From: Opitutaceae bacterium | GTDB taxonomy: Bacteria > Verrucomicrobiota > Verrucomicrobiia > Opitutales > Opitutaceae | Reading direction: 5' to 3' | Length of the DNA stretch: 35,367 nt | NCBI GenBank assembly: GCA_002694885.1 | Contig: NZNM01000146.1 | Span: 1 to 35,367, forward strand | Shown here: positions 8,761 through 16,103 of the stretch, piece after piece | Layout: each line of letters starts with the position of its first letter | How positions within the stretch are numbered: the first letter of the stretch is position 1 | The notes under the pieces: generated by a model | What the model was told of the DNA's origin: nothing | Database searches by the model: none | The model's input: only the letters and a program-made list of their open reading frames with translations | Position numbers and translations under genes: made by a program

Positions 8761-9297
8761 CTACTGGCTCCAAGGCGGAACGACGCCTGAGGAGCGAGCA
8801 TAGGCGATCAGCTGGCCCAGGTGTTCGTAAGCGTGACCTCCAACCGCTATGGCAGCTCCCATTCGATTGGAGTCTTGTCCAAAAAGCTTGATCTCCTCAG
8901 CCAAGGCAGCCTCGTCCATACTCCCAATCGCGTCTTTGACGAATTGGATCGAGCTTTTGAGCAACGCGATGGCTTCGCTATTGGAAGTGATGTTTCTGAA
9001 CTCCCTTGGATTGACGCCTTCAGGCAGTTTCTTGCCCAGAAAACGGGAACCGATTCCGTAATTTGCCTGAGCCACGTGCAAGATAGCTTCCCGGACGGAA
9101 CGGATTCCTTCGGCAGGACGCCATTCCATACCTTCATCCGAGAAAGCTTCCGCCAAGCTTATGAGCTTATCCGTTTCGGCAGTGTAGGACTTCAAATAGG
9201 TTTGAACAAAAAGCGGTTTTCCGTGATGGGCCGCGAACGAATTGGTAACGAAACCAGCTATGAGCAGGATCGGCAAGAGAGCGCTACGTAATTTCAT
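8761..9297 (-). CDS. Exported DinB-family (YfiT/DinB fold) protein
   Basis: 178 residues. The N-terminus MKLRSALLPILLIAGF to about residue 22 (SFA) is a signal peptide, so the mature protein should be exported. The rest is a four-helix DinB-like domain with the expected metal-binding histidines: His74 in AILHVAQ, and His155 and His159 in GGHAYEHLGQL (HxxxH). DinB-fold proteins bind a divalent metal, and some act as thiol-dependent transferases. The reaction here is unknown. The WRPAEG near 59-64 and PPWSQ end are typical of the family. It appears monocistronic, with its own terminator. The ATG at 9297 is the only sensible start because it gives the signal peptide. Confidence 0.85.
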   Translation of the reverse strand: MKLRSALLPILLIAGFVTNSFAAHHGKPLFVQTYLKSYTAETDKLISLAEAFSDEGMEWRPAEGIRSVREAILHVAQANYGIGSRFLGKKLPEGVNPREFRNITSNSEAIALLKSSIQFVKDAIGSMDEAALAEEIKLFGQDSNRMGAAIAVGGHAYEHLGQLIAYARSSGVVPPWSQ

Positions 9298-9503
9298 AAT
9301 TAGAATAATCGTTGGGTTGGTTTAAGGTCCCCGCGGGTGATGGGGGGAACTCGCCGAAACTTTCACGAAAGACGCTCGCCATGTCCACGATAAAGCCCCG
9401 GTCCCTTTGAAATCTGAAACTTAAATCATCAAATCGCCGTTTGCCTATGAACTGAAAGCTTCAGCAACCACCAAAACCCAATCTGCAAAGAAAGATAAAC
9501 ACT

Positions 9504-9929
9504 ATGAAAAAACTGATTTTCCTGATGACTTCTGCCGCCATTGCCTCGAGCGCGATCGGCCAAAACGAAAGGCCTAATCGAGAACGCCCCGACTTCTTCG
9601 CTCTGGCAGACAAGAACGAGGATAGCTCCGTGAGCCTGAAAGAGCTCGTTGACGCCCGTATCGCTATGATGCAGCGCCGGGCTGGCGGTCAACAAAGAGA
9701 GGGCGGTCCCAATCCGGAAGAGATTAGAAAGCGCATCGAAACCGCAATGAAGGACGCTTTCAAGAAAGCGGATGCCGATGAGAGCGGCTCGCTGTCAAAA
9801 GAGGAATTCAACGCCATGCCTCAGAGAGGCGGACCCGGTGGCCGAGGTGGTCGTGGTGGTCGTGGTGGACCCGGCGGCGCCCGAGGGGGACCTGGCGGTG
9901 GTGGCCCTCGCGGGGGCGGAAACGCTTAA
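9504..9929 (+). CDS. Exported EF-hand protein with Gly/Arg-rich tail
   Basis: 141 residues. MKKLIFLMTSAAIASSAIGQ is a signal peptide ending near residue 20. There are two calcium-type EF-hand loops: one at 36-47 (Asp36, Asn38, Asp40, Ser42, Ser44, Glu47) and a textbook one at 90-101 (Asp90, Asp92, Ser94, Ser96, Ser98, Glu101). The C-terminus from about 108 is almost entirely Gly, Arg and Pro (GGRGGRGG-like). This may be a disordered, cationic, surface or nucleic-acid/polyanion contacting tail. Such EF-hand proteins are common in Planctomycetes and Verrucomicrobia, usually with unknown roles. The DNA of the tail is much richer in GC than its surroundings because of Gly/Arg codons. It is convergent with the next gene, with only 22 bases between stops and no clear terminator. 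Confidence 0.82.
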   Translation: MKKLIFLMTSAAIASSAIGQNERPNRERPDFFALADKNEDSSVSLKELVDARIAMMQRRAGGQQREGGPNPEEIRKRIETAMKDAFKKADADESGSLSKEEFNAMPQRGGPGGRGGRGGRGGPGGARGGPGGGGPRGGGNA

Positions 9930-9951
9930 TTCCGCTTCCCAAGCCGGAAAA

Positions 9952-12408
9952 TCAATTTAACGATGTCGCCTCTTCCTCGAGAAGGGGCGATTTCTTTGCT
10001 CCCTGTTTGCGGGCCTCTGGGGCAGCTTCCGTATCTGGCTCCTCGATCACTAGGGCCTCTACTTCCATCTCCGCCTCCAAACCAAGAACCGAATCCAGCA
10101 TTCGTTTCGCTTGCTCGTGCTCCTCATTCCAAGCGAGGGTATAGCCGAACTCGCTCTTAGCTGAAGCGTAATCCTTCTCGAAATAGTGGATGTATCCGAG
10201 TACAAAGTGGGCTTTGTAGTCTCGAGGATAATCCGCCACCCATTGCGACAAGGCTTGGAAATGCTCTTCGAACCACTGCGGATTGCTGTAAAGCTCCGCT
10301 TTGCTGAAATCCACGTCCGACCACTCCGGAACGAGGTCCATTCCTCGTATCATATCGTCGTAGGCTGACCGATAGTCGCGAATGGCCACATGAGCCTGAG
10401 CTCGAGCGAAATAGAGTATGCCGTTCTCCGGCTCGGTTTCAATGGCGTCATTGAAGGCGATAACCGATTCATAGAAACGCCCGTGAGCGAATGCCGCATA
10501 GGCCCGACTTACCGGATCCGAGTCCGTGTAAATGTCTTCCGGCTCACGCTCCTCGTAGATGTTTTCGTCATAGACCTGCGTTGGCACATTTCTGTTACGG
10601 TAGTTCCCTAAATCGAGAAAGAAAAAGAAGCCATTACGACGGTATCTCGTGTAGTAGCGCCTCGGGTACGAGTTCCATCTGCTTTCGTAGTAGAAGTGCC
10701 CGCAACCATCTCCATGCGTGTAGATACCGGAGCCGTGCACATACCAGCGAACCCCATCGTAAAGGTGGCCGCAACTAGCCGAGTGCCGGTGGGCGGGAGG
10801 AAAATCGAGCCAGACGCTTCGATGTTGGTAATGCCCGCAACCGTCAAAGTGGACATGCCGCTGCGGGTAGTTGTGCCACAAGCCTCCGTAGAAATAGTGT
10901 CCGCAACCCGGACCGTGGCGATGCGCTATGCTGAAAGACAACCAGACACCGTTGCGATAATGATGCCCGCAACCGGGACCATGGCGATGAGAGCTAGGAA
11001 AATCGTGCCACCGCCTATCGTAATAGTGATGCCTGCAGGCCGGGCCATGCTTGTGACGGCGATCCAGATCGAAATGGGCAATTCGAGCAACTCCCCTGGA
11101 GCCTCTCGCCCCATGCGATGACGCCGTCTGATGGTCCATGCGCCTATTCGGCGTCCCCACGGACTGCGTGAGCTTAGAAACCGCCCCAAATGTCTGCTCC
11201 TCTCGCATTTCTTCGGTGCGGGCTACGGTTTCCGCCTGGGCATCGCGGTAGGCGCTACGCGAGCTGGCCCTGTCCTGTCGGTAAATGCCCGAAACTTGGG
11301 AAAGATCTCGAGTTAGCGCCATCGCCGTCTGCTGTTCCACTGGAGCGGTTGGCATTCTCGAGCTTGAAAAGCGGTTTCTCGTTGAAACAAGAGGATTCCC
11401 TGAGTTCCGTCCCGTCGACGATCTGGCAATAGAGTTGGTAGTAGAAGATCTCCTTGGGGCCGATGAGAGCGATCGCGAATGCTTACTGGGAATTCGAATA
11501 TCGGGAGCACTAGTCGATCTCGTTGCAGGCCTCGCCGATCTGGTCGAGGAACTGCTTGGCGTTCGATTTCTGGAAACGCCCTCCGGACTCAGTGTAATGC
11601 CGGTCGACCGTCCACGGCTAGGCACTACGGCTTCCCTAGTAGACTGCCCGCTGGAGCGGCTCGAAACGGAGCTCGAAGAATTCCGCCTTGGGGCCGAAGA
11701 GCTTACTTTGGGCGACGGCGTCGTCGGTCGCGTTCGGGAATAGCCGCTTGGGGATTTGGTAGAAGATGAAGGCGCGTTTCCGTTGTTCGATATCGAAGGG
11801 AACAGGCTTGGCAATCTGAATGAACGCGTTCGATTTCTAGCTTGTTCGTTAACCGAGGAAGATCTCCTCGGCTGAACGCTTCTGTTGCTTCGGGTAGGAG
11901 CGGAAGGCCTCGTCGAATAGCGCCTAGGAGCGGACAGGCTTGAATTTGGAGATGGACGCGGCTGCGTTGGACGGACTGTCGTTGGACGCTGCCTAGATGA
12001 ACTCGATGTTGACGGGCGGGAAACCGATGGCCGGCCGCTCGATGAAACGCGAGGTCCTGATTGGACTCTTGAATTTGAATAAGATTTAACGGGACCTCGC
12101 GCGCCCTTGTACCGAGATCCTGATGACGAAGATGACAACCTCGATGGCGGACTAGATACGCGCGATCGAGAGGGGGCGCTGGATGAGCTCGATCGACGAG
12201 GGGCGCTGATTGTTGTCGATCGCTGCCTGGATGGCATCCTGGAAACGCTGCTTCCACTAAAGACCGATTTGGAAGAAGAAGATGAAGAAGAGCCGCTGCT
12301 GGAAGAGGATCGGCTTTGCGATTTTAAAATCTTGTACTCCAACCTGAGCCATAAAGCAAAGAACCAATGCGAATGCGCCAAACCGGCGATTCCAGAATCG
12401 GGGATCAA
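9952..12408 (-). CDS. Ser/Arg-rich protein with six His/Cys 22-residue repeats and TPR-like tail (frame broken near the start)
   Basis: 818-codon frame that I do not recognise as a characterised family. Residues 30-430 are low complexity Ser/Arg/Pro, with a recurring SAPRRxSS element near 68, 159, 238 and 317. Residues 452-584 are six tandem 22-residue units with fixed spacing H-x3-C-x-H-x6-W, which may bind metal. The C-terminal third has helical TPR-like repeats (about 632-775), including RAYAAFAHGRFYESVIAF and HFVLGYIHYFEKDYASA, and an acidic end. The frame opens at TTG 12408 without a good start. In the +1 frame, ATG 12430 begins a basic then hydrophobic segment (FGAFALVLCFMAQVG) that looks like a signal peptide and would join this frame if one base near 12326-12335 were absent. 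The protein is therefore probably exported, with the break reflecting a sequence error or recent mutation. It could still start at TTG. Confidence 0.7.
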   Translation of the reverse strand: MIPDSGIAGLAHSHWFFALWLRLEYKILKSQSRSSSSSGSSSSSSSKSVFSGSSVSRMPSRQRSTTISAPRRSSSSSAPSRSRVSSPPSRLSSSSSGSRYKGARGPVKSYSNSRVQSGPRVSSSGRPSVSRPSTSSSSRQRPTTVRPTQPRPSPNSSLSAPRRYSTRPSAPTRSNRSVQPRRSSSVNEQARNRTRSFRLPSLFPSISNNGNAPSSSTKSPSGYSRTRPTTPSPKVSSSAPRRNSSSSVSSRSSGQSTREAVVPSRGRSTGITLSPEGVSRNRTPSSSSTRSARPATRSTSAPDIRIPSKHSRSLSSAPRRSSTTNSIARSSTGRNSGNPLVSTRNRFSSSRMPTAPVEQQTAMALTRDLSQVSGIYRQDRASSRSAYRDAQAETVARTEEMREEQTFGAVSKLTQSVGTPNRRMDHQTASSHGARGSRGVARIAHFDLDRRHKHGPACRHHYYDRRWHDFPSSHRHGPGCGHHYRNGVWLSFSIAHRHGPGCGHYFYGGLWHNYPQRHVHFDGCGHYQHRSVWLDFPPAHRHSASCGHLYDGVRWYVHGSGIYTHGDGCGHFYYESRWNSYPRRYYTRYRRNGFFFFLDLGNYRNRNVPTQVYDENIYEEREPEDIYTDSDPVSRAYAAFAHGRFYESVIAFNDAIETEPENGILYFARAQAHVAIRDYRSAYDDMIRGMDLVPEWSDVDFSKAELYSNPQWFEEHFQALSQWVADYPRDYKAHFVLGYIHYFEKDYASAKSEFGYTLAWNEEHEQAKRMLDSVLGLEAEMEVEALVIEEPDTEAAPEARKQGAKKSPLLEEEATSLN
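10657..11055 (-). repeat. Six tandem 66-bp coding repeats (22-aa His/Cys/Trp units)
   Basis: Units begin at residues 452, 474, 496, 518, 540 and 563 of the encoded protein. Every unit keeps His at +2, Cys at +6, His at +8 and Trp at +15. Four of the six have His-x-His with Gly or a small residue following. The only length change is one extra residue in unit 5. The DNA copies have diverged, so this is an old protein-level repeat and not a recent satellite. Confidence 0.9.
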
Positions 12409-12430
12409 CGCTAAATCTTTGGGCTCTCAT
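12335..12430 (-). pseudogene. Out-of-frame signal-peptide segment of the Ser/Arg-rich gene
   Basis: ATG 12430 has GGAG about 10 bases upstream and opens a frame reading MRAQRFSVDPRFWNRR, then the hydrophobic core GAFALVLCFMAQVG. It stays open to a stop near 12257 but loses any protein character once it enters the Ser-codon region. Skipping one base at the TTTTAAAA run (12328-12335) fuses it to the 818-codon frame. I read it as the true N-terminus of that gene, separated by a one-base insertion. The alternative is chance. Confidence 0.5.
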
Positions 12431-12829
12431 CTTATCCACACTCCATCAACCAAGAATTGGTGGCTCGATCGGGGCGATCTTTAAAACGGCTACCTCTTGG
12501 GTAACGAGTTAAGCGCTTTTCGATCTTTTAGACGATGAAAAAACCGCGCTTATTCATTTATCAGGGGCCATTATAGATAGGCTATTAGAACTCCTTTTCG
12601 ATTTATGAGTAATTCACCCTACGCAGCTGAGAGTATCCGAATTTCCATAAGCCACGCTAATAAGATTCCCGCTCGTCGATTAAGTCTCCTGCCATGTCTA
12701 CTAGACCGGGATTTGCATTTTCTCTGTTCGAGCGCTGCGATGATGAATCCGTGCTTGCTAAAAAACGGCATTCAACCTAGCTTCTTCGCCAGATTTTCAC
12801 CTAACCCTTTAACTTACGATAGCCCGATT
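12431..12829. other. Divergent intergenic region
   Basis: 399 bp between the minus-strand Ser/Arg-rich gene and the plus-strand Cys protein. It should hold promoters for both. AT-rich stretches occur around 12535-12600, but I cannot assign a -35/-10 pair with confidence. An open frame starting at 12605 runs in phase into the downstream gene. Its first 75 codons lack protein character and are treated as upstream sequence. Confidence 0.55.
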
Positions 12830-13147
12830 ATGAAAAAACTAATGATATTAATTGCGAGCCTCGCGCTCACGCTGCCTTTGATGGCCGGCGAAAAGAAGAC
12901 AGTCACCCTTGAAGGTACAGGAATGTGCGCCAAGTGCTCTCTAAGCAAGACCGATTCCTGCACCAACGCCTTGCAAGTAAAAGGTAAGGACGGGAAGGTC
13001 TTGACCTATCTATTCACCGAAAACATGGCCCACGGAAAGTACTTCTGCCAAGGCAAGACCGAAAACCTGCTCGTCACCGGAGTGGTCAAAAAAGAGGACG
13101 GCAAACTCATGATCGTCCCCTCTGCCGTTAAGGAAAAAGAAAGCTGA
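12830..13147 (+). CDS. Small exported Cys-containing protein (DUF6370-like)
   Basis: 105 residues. MKKLMILIASLALTLPLMAG is a signal peptide. The mature part has a CAKC motif (Cys33, Cys36) followed by Cys44 and Cys73, with His68 between. The remainder alternates short strands and turns, as in a small beta-rich domain (LEGTGMCAKC, LTYLFTEN, LLVTGVV). I recall similar small periplasmic proteins under DUF6370, but this is from memory. The spacing suggests a metal site or two disulphides, and the overall look is of a copper- or heavy-metal-associated periplasmic protein without a recognised enzyme activity. The start is ATG 12830, which gives the signal peptide. A strong terminator follows 30 bases after the stop. 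It appears monocistronic. Confidence 0.75.
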   Translation: MKKLMILIASLALTLPLMAGEKKTVTLEGTGMCAKCSLSKTDSCTNALQVKGKDGKVLTYLFTENMAHGKYFCQGKTENLLVTGVVKKEDGKLMIVPSAVKEKES

Positions 13148-13176
13148 GCGAGAGCCGCAAAAATAATTTCTAATAC

Positions 13177-13213
13177 AACCCGTTTCGGTAGTTCGGAACG
13201 GGTTTTTTATTTT
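13177..13213 (+). terminator. Rho-independent terminator after the Cys protein
   Basis: An 8-bp stem AACCCGTT / AACGGGTT (13177-13184 with 13197-13204) closes a 12-base loop and runs into TTTTTTATTTT. It overlaps the stop codon of the convergent minus-strand gene at 13207. Confidence 0.85.
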
Positions 13214-13932
13214 AGGACCCAAGGCGACAACGCGTTGTAGAGCAGCTGGCATTCCTCAAGGATCCCTTGCAGCTCGTTTGGGAAAGGTTCCGTTTTGGGA
13301 CGATAGGCGCCGAATCCGTTCGATCGGTGAACATTGTGGTACCAATGAGGCGCCCAGACGCCGTCTGGTTCTTTGGTTCCTGCCGGCCAACTTAGCATCG
13401 ATTCAGAAAAAGGGATATCCAATTTGGCGCAGAGTTTTACTAGGGTTGTTTTCGGCGACTGGAGCAGAACCTTGGAATCGATCACAACCGGCTCCTGTCC
13501 CAATGCGAGAATGGCATCGCAAAGCTTCTTGAGCTTCGGATAGCCTGTATCCGAAATCTTGAACTCCGGAATCGTATTCTTGTAGGACATCAACATTTCT
13601 TTGGGATCGCGAGTTAGCAGTACGTTATTCAGCGATCCGAGAAAACCCCACTCAAGCTCGACCAAGTGATGGGCCATATTCTTGAAAAAGCGAATGGGCG
13701 ATTTGGAAGGCCCCAGAAATAGTTCCTGGATCACCTTTTCTCCCCTATTCTCCTGGGCCGCTATGATCTCGCTCTCCGCTGGATGCTCAGGGCGGGCTTT
13801 CTCATGAATCAGGTAGTGAGCATATAAGGGCTCGTCATAGGCTTCCGTATCATTGCGCTGAGCAAATGAATACATCAGGGCCGTCGATACATTTCGAGGG
13901 CCCGACCAAAGGCTAATTCTTTTGGTTTCCAT
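13207..13932 (-). CDS. Sulfotransferase-like P-loop protein
   Basis: 241 residues. The N-terminal ISLWSGPRNVSTALMYSF (about 6-23) matches the 5'-phosphosulfate-binding loop of sulfotransferase-family proteins. LLTRDPKEMLMSYKN (about 105-119) matches the 3'-phosphate-binding segment with Arg and Ser. The family transfers sulfate from PAPS, but the acceptor is unknown and no PAPS-synthesis gene is in the window. The gene is the last of a three-gene operon with a class IV aminotransferase (3 bases between stop and start) and a DMT transporter. From memory, plant proteins annotated as branched-chain aminotransferase-like carry a similar sulfotransferase-like domain fused to an aminotransferase. 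That supports a functional link between these two separate genes. No signal peptide. Confidence 0.75.
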   Translation of the reverse strand: METKRISLWSGPRNVSTALMYSFAQRNDTEAYDEPLYAHYLIHEKARPEHPAESEIIAAQENRGEKVIQELFLGPSKSPIRFFKNMAHHLVELEWGFLGSLNNVLLTRDPKEMLMSYKNTIPEFKISDTGYPKLKKLCDAILALGQEPVVIDSKVLLQSPKTTLVKLCAKLDIPFSESMLSWPAGTKEPDGVWAPHWYHNVHRSNGFGAYRPKTEPFPNELQGILEECQLLYNALSPWVLK

Positions 13933-13935
13933 TGC

Positions 13936-14862
13936 TCAAGCGGTCGCTTTGGCGATGTAGGCGCCCACTTCCTGATCGTACAAATCGATCAATCGCTGCG
14001 TCATGGGACCCGGATAAGAACCTTTGGCCACAGGGCGGCCGTCGATTTCCGAGACCGGCGTGATTCCCCCGAAGGTACCGGTAACAAAGGCTTCGTCCGC
14101 GCTGTACACGTCCACCAGGGAGAAGTCCTTCTGCACCGCAGGTATCCCCCCCAGTTCACTAACAGCGAGAACTTTGCCTCGGGTCACTCCATTCATGCAG
14201 TATTTTCCTGTTGAAGTCCAAACCTCGCCGCTACGGACGATGAAGAAATTGGTGGCATTGCAGGTGGATACGAATCCATTAATGTCCAGCATGAGCGCTT
14301 CGTCGGCTCCCGCCCCAATCGCTTGGCTTAGAGCGACCACTTCGTGTAGCTTGCTATGGCAATTCAATCGGGGATCCAAATAGTCCGGAGAGCCGCGACG
14401 AATAGCTGAAGTGTATAGGCGCACTCCTGATTTTCTAACATCGGGATTCGCTGTCTTGTATTCAGGAATAATGACGATATTGGGAGGGGTGATCGTAAGC
14501 CGCGGATCTTGAGACGGGGTTTTCTTGTTTCCTCGCGTCACCATGAGGCGCACATGGATTCCATCTGTCATGCCATTAGCCTCTATCGTCTCAGTTAACT
14601 TGCCTTTCAACGATTCGAACGTCTCACCGATATCCATGAATATCATACGAGCCCCTTCGAAAAGGCGATTGATATGCTCTTCCAGAAAAACGAATACGCC
14701 TTGTTTAAAGCGAACCCCTTCCCAAACGCCATCGCCGACGAGGTACCCGCTATCGAACACCGAAATTTTGGCTTCATCCCTCGGGGTCATCACCCCGTTT
14801 ACGTAAATTAAAACCGACGCGTTTCTTTCGTCTTCCAAGCTGTCGTGCGTTCCTCGAACCAT
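13936..14862 (-). CDS. Class IV (branched-chain/D-amino acid type) aminotransferase
   Basis: About 308 residues from ATG 14862. The frame is open to a TTG at 14883 that overlaps the transporter's stop, and neither start has a clear Shine-Dalgarno. Fold-type IV features, in numbering from the TTG, are VFDSGYLVGDGVWEG (42-56), the active-site lysine in RLNCHSKLHEV (Lys178), and GFVSTCNATNFF (203-214). In this last segment the Glu that normally contacts the PLP pyridine nitrogen (G-x-V-x-E) is Thr207, confirmed by reading the DNA. Later come TSTGKYCMNGVTRGKV and VTGTFGGITPV, which bind the phosphate and carboxylate. The enzyme should exchange amino groups on a branched-chain-like or D-amino acid, or be a lyase of the same fold. 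The substitution may alter the chemistry or be a clade trait. It is coupled to the sulfotransferase-like gene downstream. Confidence 0.85.
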   Translation of the reverse strand: MVRGTHDSLEDERNASVLIYVNGVMTPRDEAKISVFDSGYLVGDGVWEGVRFKQGVFVFLEEHINRLFEGARMIFMDIGETFESLKGKLTETIEANGMTDGIHVRLMVTRGNKKTPSQDPRLTITPPNIVIIPEYKTANPDVRKSGVRLYTSAIRRGSPDYLDPRLNCHSKLHEVVALSQAIGAGADEALMLDINGFVSTCNATNFFIVRSGEVWTSTGKYCMNGVTRGKVLAVSELGGIPAVQKDFSLVDVYSADEAFVTGTFGGITPVSEIDGRPVAKGSYPGPMTQRLIDLYDQEVGAYIAKATA

Positions 14863-14879
14863 AGCCGCATCATTCAAGT

Positions 14880-15806
14880 TCAACGAATGCTGTCAACCGA
14901 CTGCTTGCCCATAAATCCCCGTTTTCCTTTGAGGTAGGAATTGAGAAAGATCATCGCTACGATAAACGCGGCTCCGTAATAGAATTCCAAAGACATTGTT
15001 TCGCTTTCCGGCCAAATAGCCAGGGCCAGAAGGATAGCGTAAATCGGCTCTAGATTGATGGCCATTACGAAGCTGTAGGGAGTAATTCGCCGAATCAGCT
15101 GGATGCTTAGCATGAAGGAAAAAGCCGTGCACACAACACCTAGGATGGCTAGCCAAAGCAAGTCCAGTGGCTTCGGAAGCACGGTTTGAGGCTCCACTTG
15201 GCTCAGAACTCCCAAGCAAAGGCTGGCTAAGCAAAACGCTCCTAACAGCTCGTAAAAAGTCATCACTCTCGGATCCAACCTCCTGACCAGCAATCCATTT
15301 AGCACTGTGAACCAAGCTGCCAGAGCCGCGGAAATTCCGCTCAATAGCATTCCTGCCGCGAATTCGAACTCGAAGCGAAAGACGAAATAGAACCCGAGAA
15401 CAATTCCCAGACCAATCAAGGGTTCGCTCCAAAAAATCCGTCTACGATACAGGATTGGCTCTATGAAGGAAGTGAACAAGGCCACGCTGGAAAAGCAGAC
15501 CAAGCTTACGGACACATTGGATCGCTTGATCGCTTCGAAAAACGTCAGCCAATGAGCTCCCAATATCAATCCGACACCCATCAGAGCGAGCGCGGTTCGC
15601 CGATCTATCGCCAGACTGCGCTTCGCGATACCGAAAATCAGCAACAGGGCAAAAAGAGCGATCAACAATCGATACCAAACCAGGGCATAAGAGCCTAACG
15701 AAATGAGCTTACCGAGAATTCCAGTAGTTCCGAAGATAAACACCGCAAGATGAAGCCATATCTGATACTTGTATTCCTCTCTCACGGGATCGCCAAAATA
15801 CGCCAA
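14880..15806 (-). CDS. DMT-superfamily (EamA) transporter
   Basis: 308 residues with about ten membrane segments in two repeats, beginning IWLHLAVFIFGTTGILGKLI. Typical EamA features include Gly-Ala-His-Trp-Leu near 84-88 and a second-repeat segment with NLEPIYAILLALAIWPE. EamA proteins export or import small metabolites such as amino acids. Which direction applies here is unknown. The start is uncertain: the longest frame begins at TTG 15806 and GTG 15785 is an alternative, with no ATG before the first membrane segment. It leads the operon with the aminotransferase and sulfotransferase-like genes. Its TGA overlaps the possible TTG start of the aminotransferase (TTGA), so transport and transamination of a common compound is a reasonable inference. 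Confidence 0.85.
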   Translation of the reverse strand: MAYFGDPVREEYKYQIWLHLAVFIFGTTGILGKLISLGSYALVWYRLLIALFALLLIFGIAKRSLAIDRRTALALMGVGLILGAHWLTFFEAIKRSNVSVSLVCFSSVALFTSFIEPILYRRRIFWSEPLIGLGIVLGFYFVFRFEFEFAAGMLLSGISAALAAWFTVLNGLLVRRLDPRVMTFYELLGAFCLASLCLGVLSQVEPQTVLPKPLDLLWLAILGVVCTAFSFMLSIQLIRRITPYSFVMAINLEPIYAILLALAIWPESETMSLEFYYGAAFIVAMIFLNSYLKGKRGFMGKQSVDSIR

Positions 15807-15863
15807 TCTTTGCGCAACTAATAATCAAGGCAATCTTAGTAACAGTTAAAACTTGTTTGATAA

Positions 15864-15945
15864 GAAACACCTATTTGTTTGGCAGAGACAATACGTGTGA
15901 CACGAGCGTTGTTCGAGGGCGCGTATAGGGTGTAACATCGCTCTC
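15864..15945 (+). repeat. Intergenic repeat, copy A
   Basis: 82 bp. The first 50 bases match copy B (from 16130) at 38 positions by hand alignment without gaps, including CACCTATTTG and CACGAG-x-GTTGTT. Both copies end with TAACATCGCTCTC. The central palindrome seen in copy B is degraded here. Confidence 0.75.
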
Positions 15946-16103
15946 TGGGGAATGGGCATTGACGTGAATTTAGGTCAAATCTGTTTGATCTACAGCTAGT
16001 AGCAGATCGAAAGACACAGCAGGTTTGAGGCTGTAGCGTGTTTGCAAAATGGCTGACTCCCTTGATTCCCAGCTGATTGCTTCGAGCCTTTTGTCTCGAC
16101 GAT

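Noticed and set aside
9840-9926. GC-rich block suggesting horizontally acquired DNA
   Set aside because: It is explained by Gly/Arg/Pro codons of the EF-hand protein's tail.
10608-12257. Several long open frames antisense or out of frame to the Ser/Arg-rich gene
   Set aside because: These are shadow frames produced by repetitive Ser/Arg and His/Gly codons, without starts, ribosome sites or domains.
12326-12340. Programmed -1 ribosomal frameshift at TTTTAAAA
   Set aside because: The fusion needs a +1 shift, and the run is not in the phase needed for a -1 slippery heptamer.
12605-12829. 75-codon upstream extension of the Cys protein
   Set aside because: No protein character, and ATG 12830 gives a clean signal peptide.
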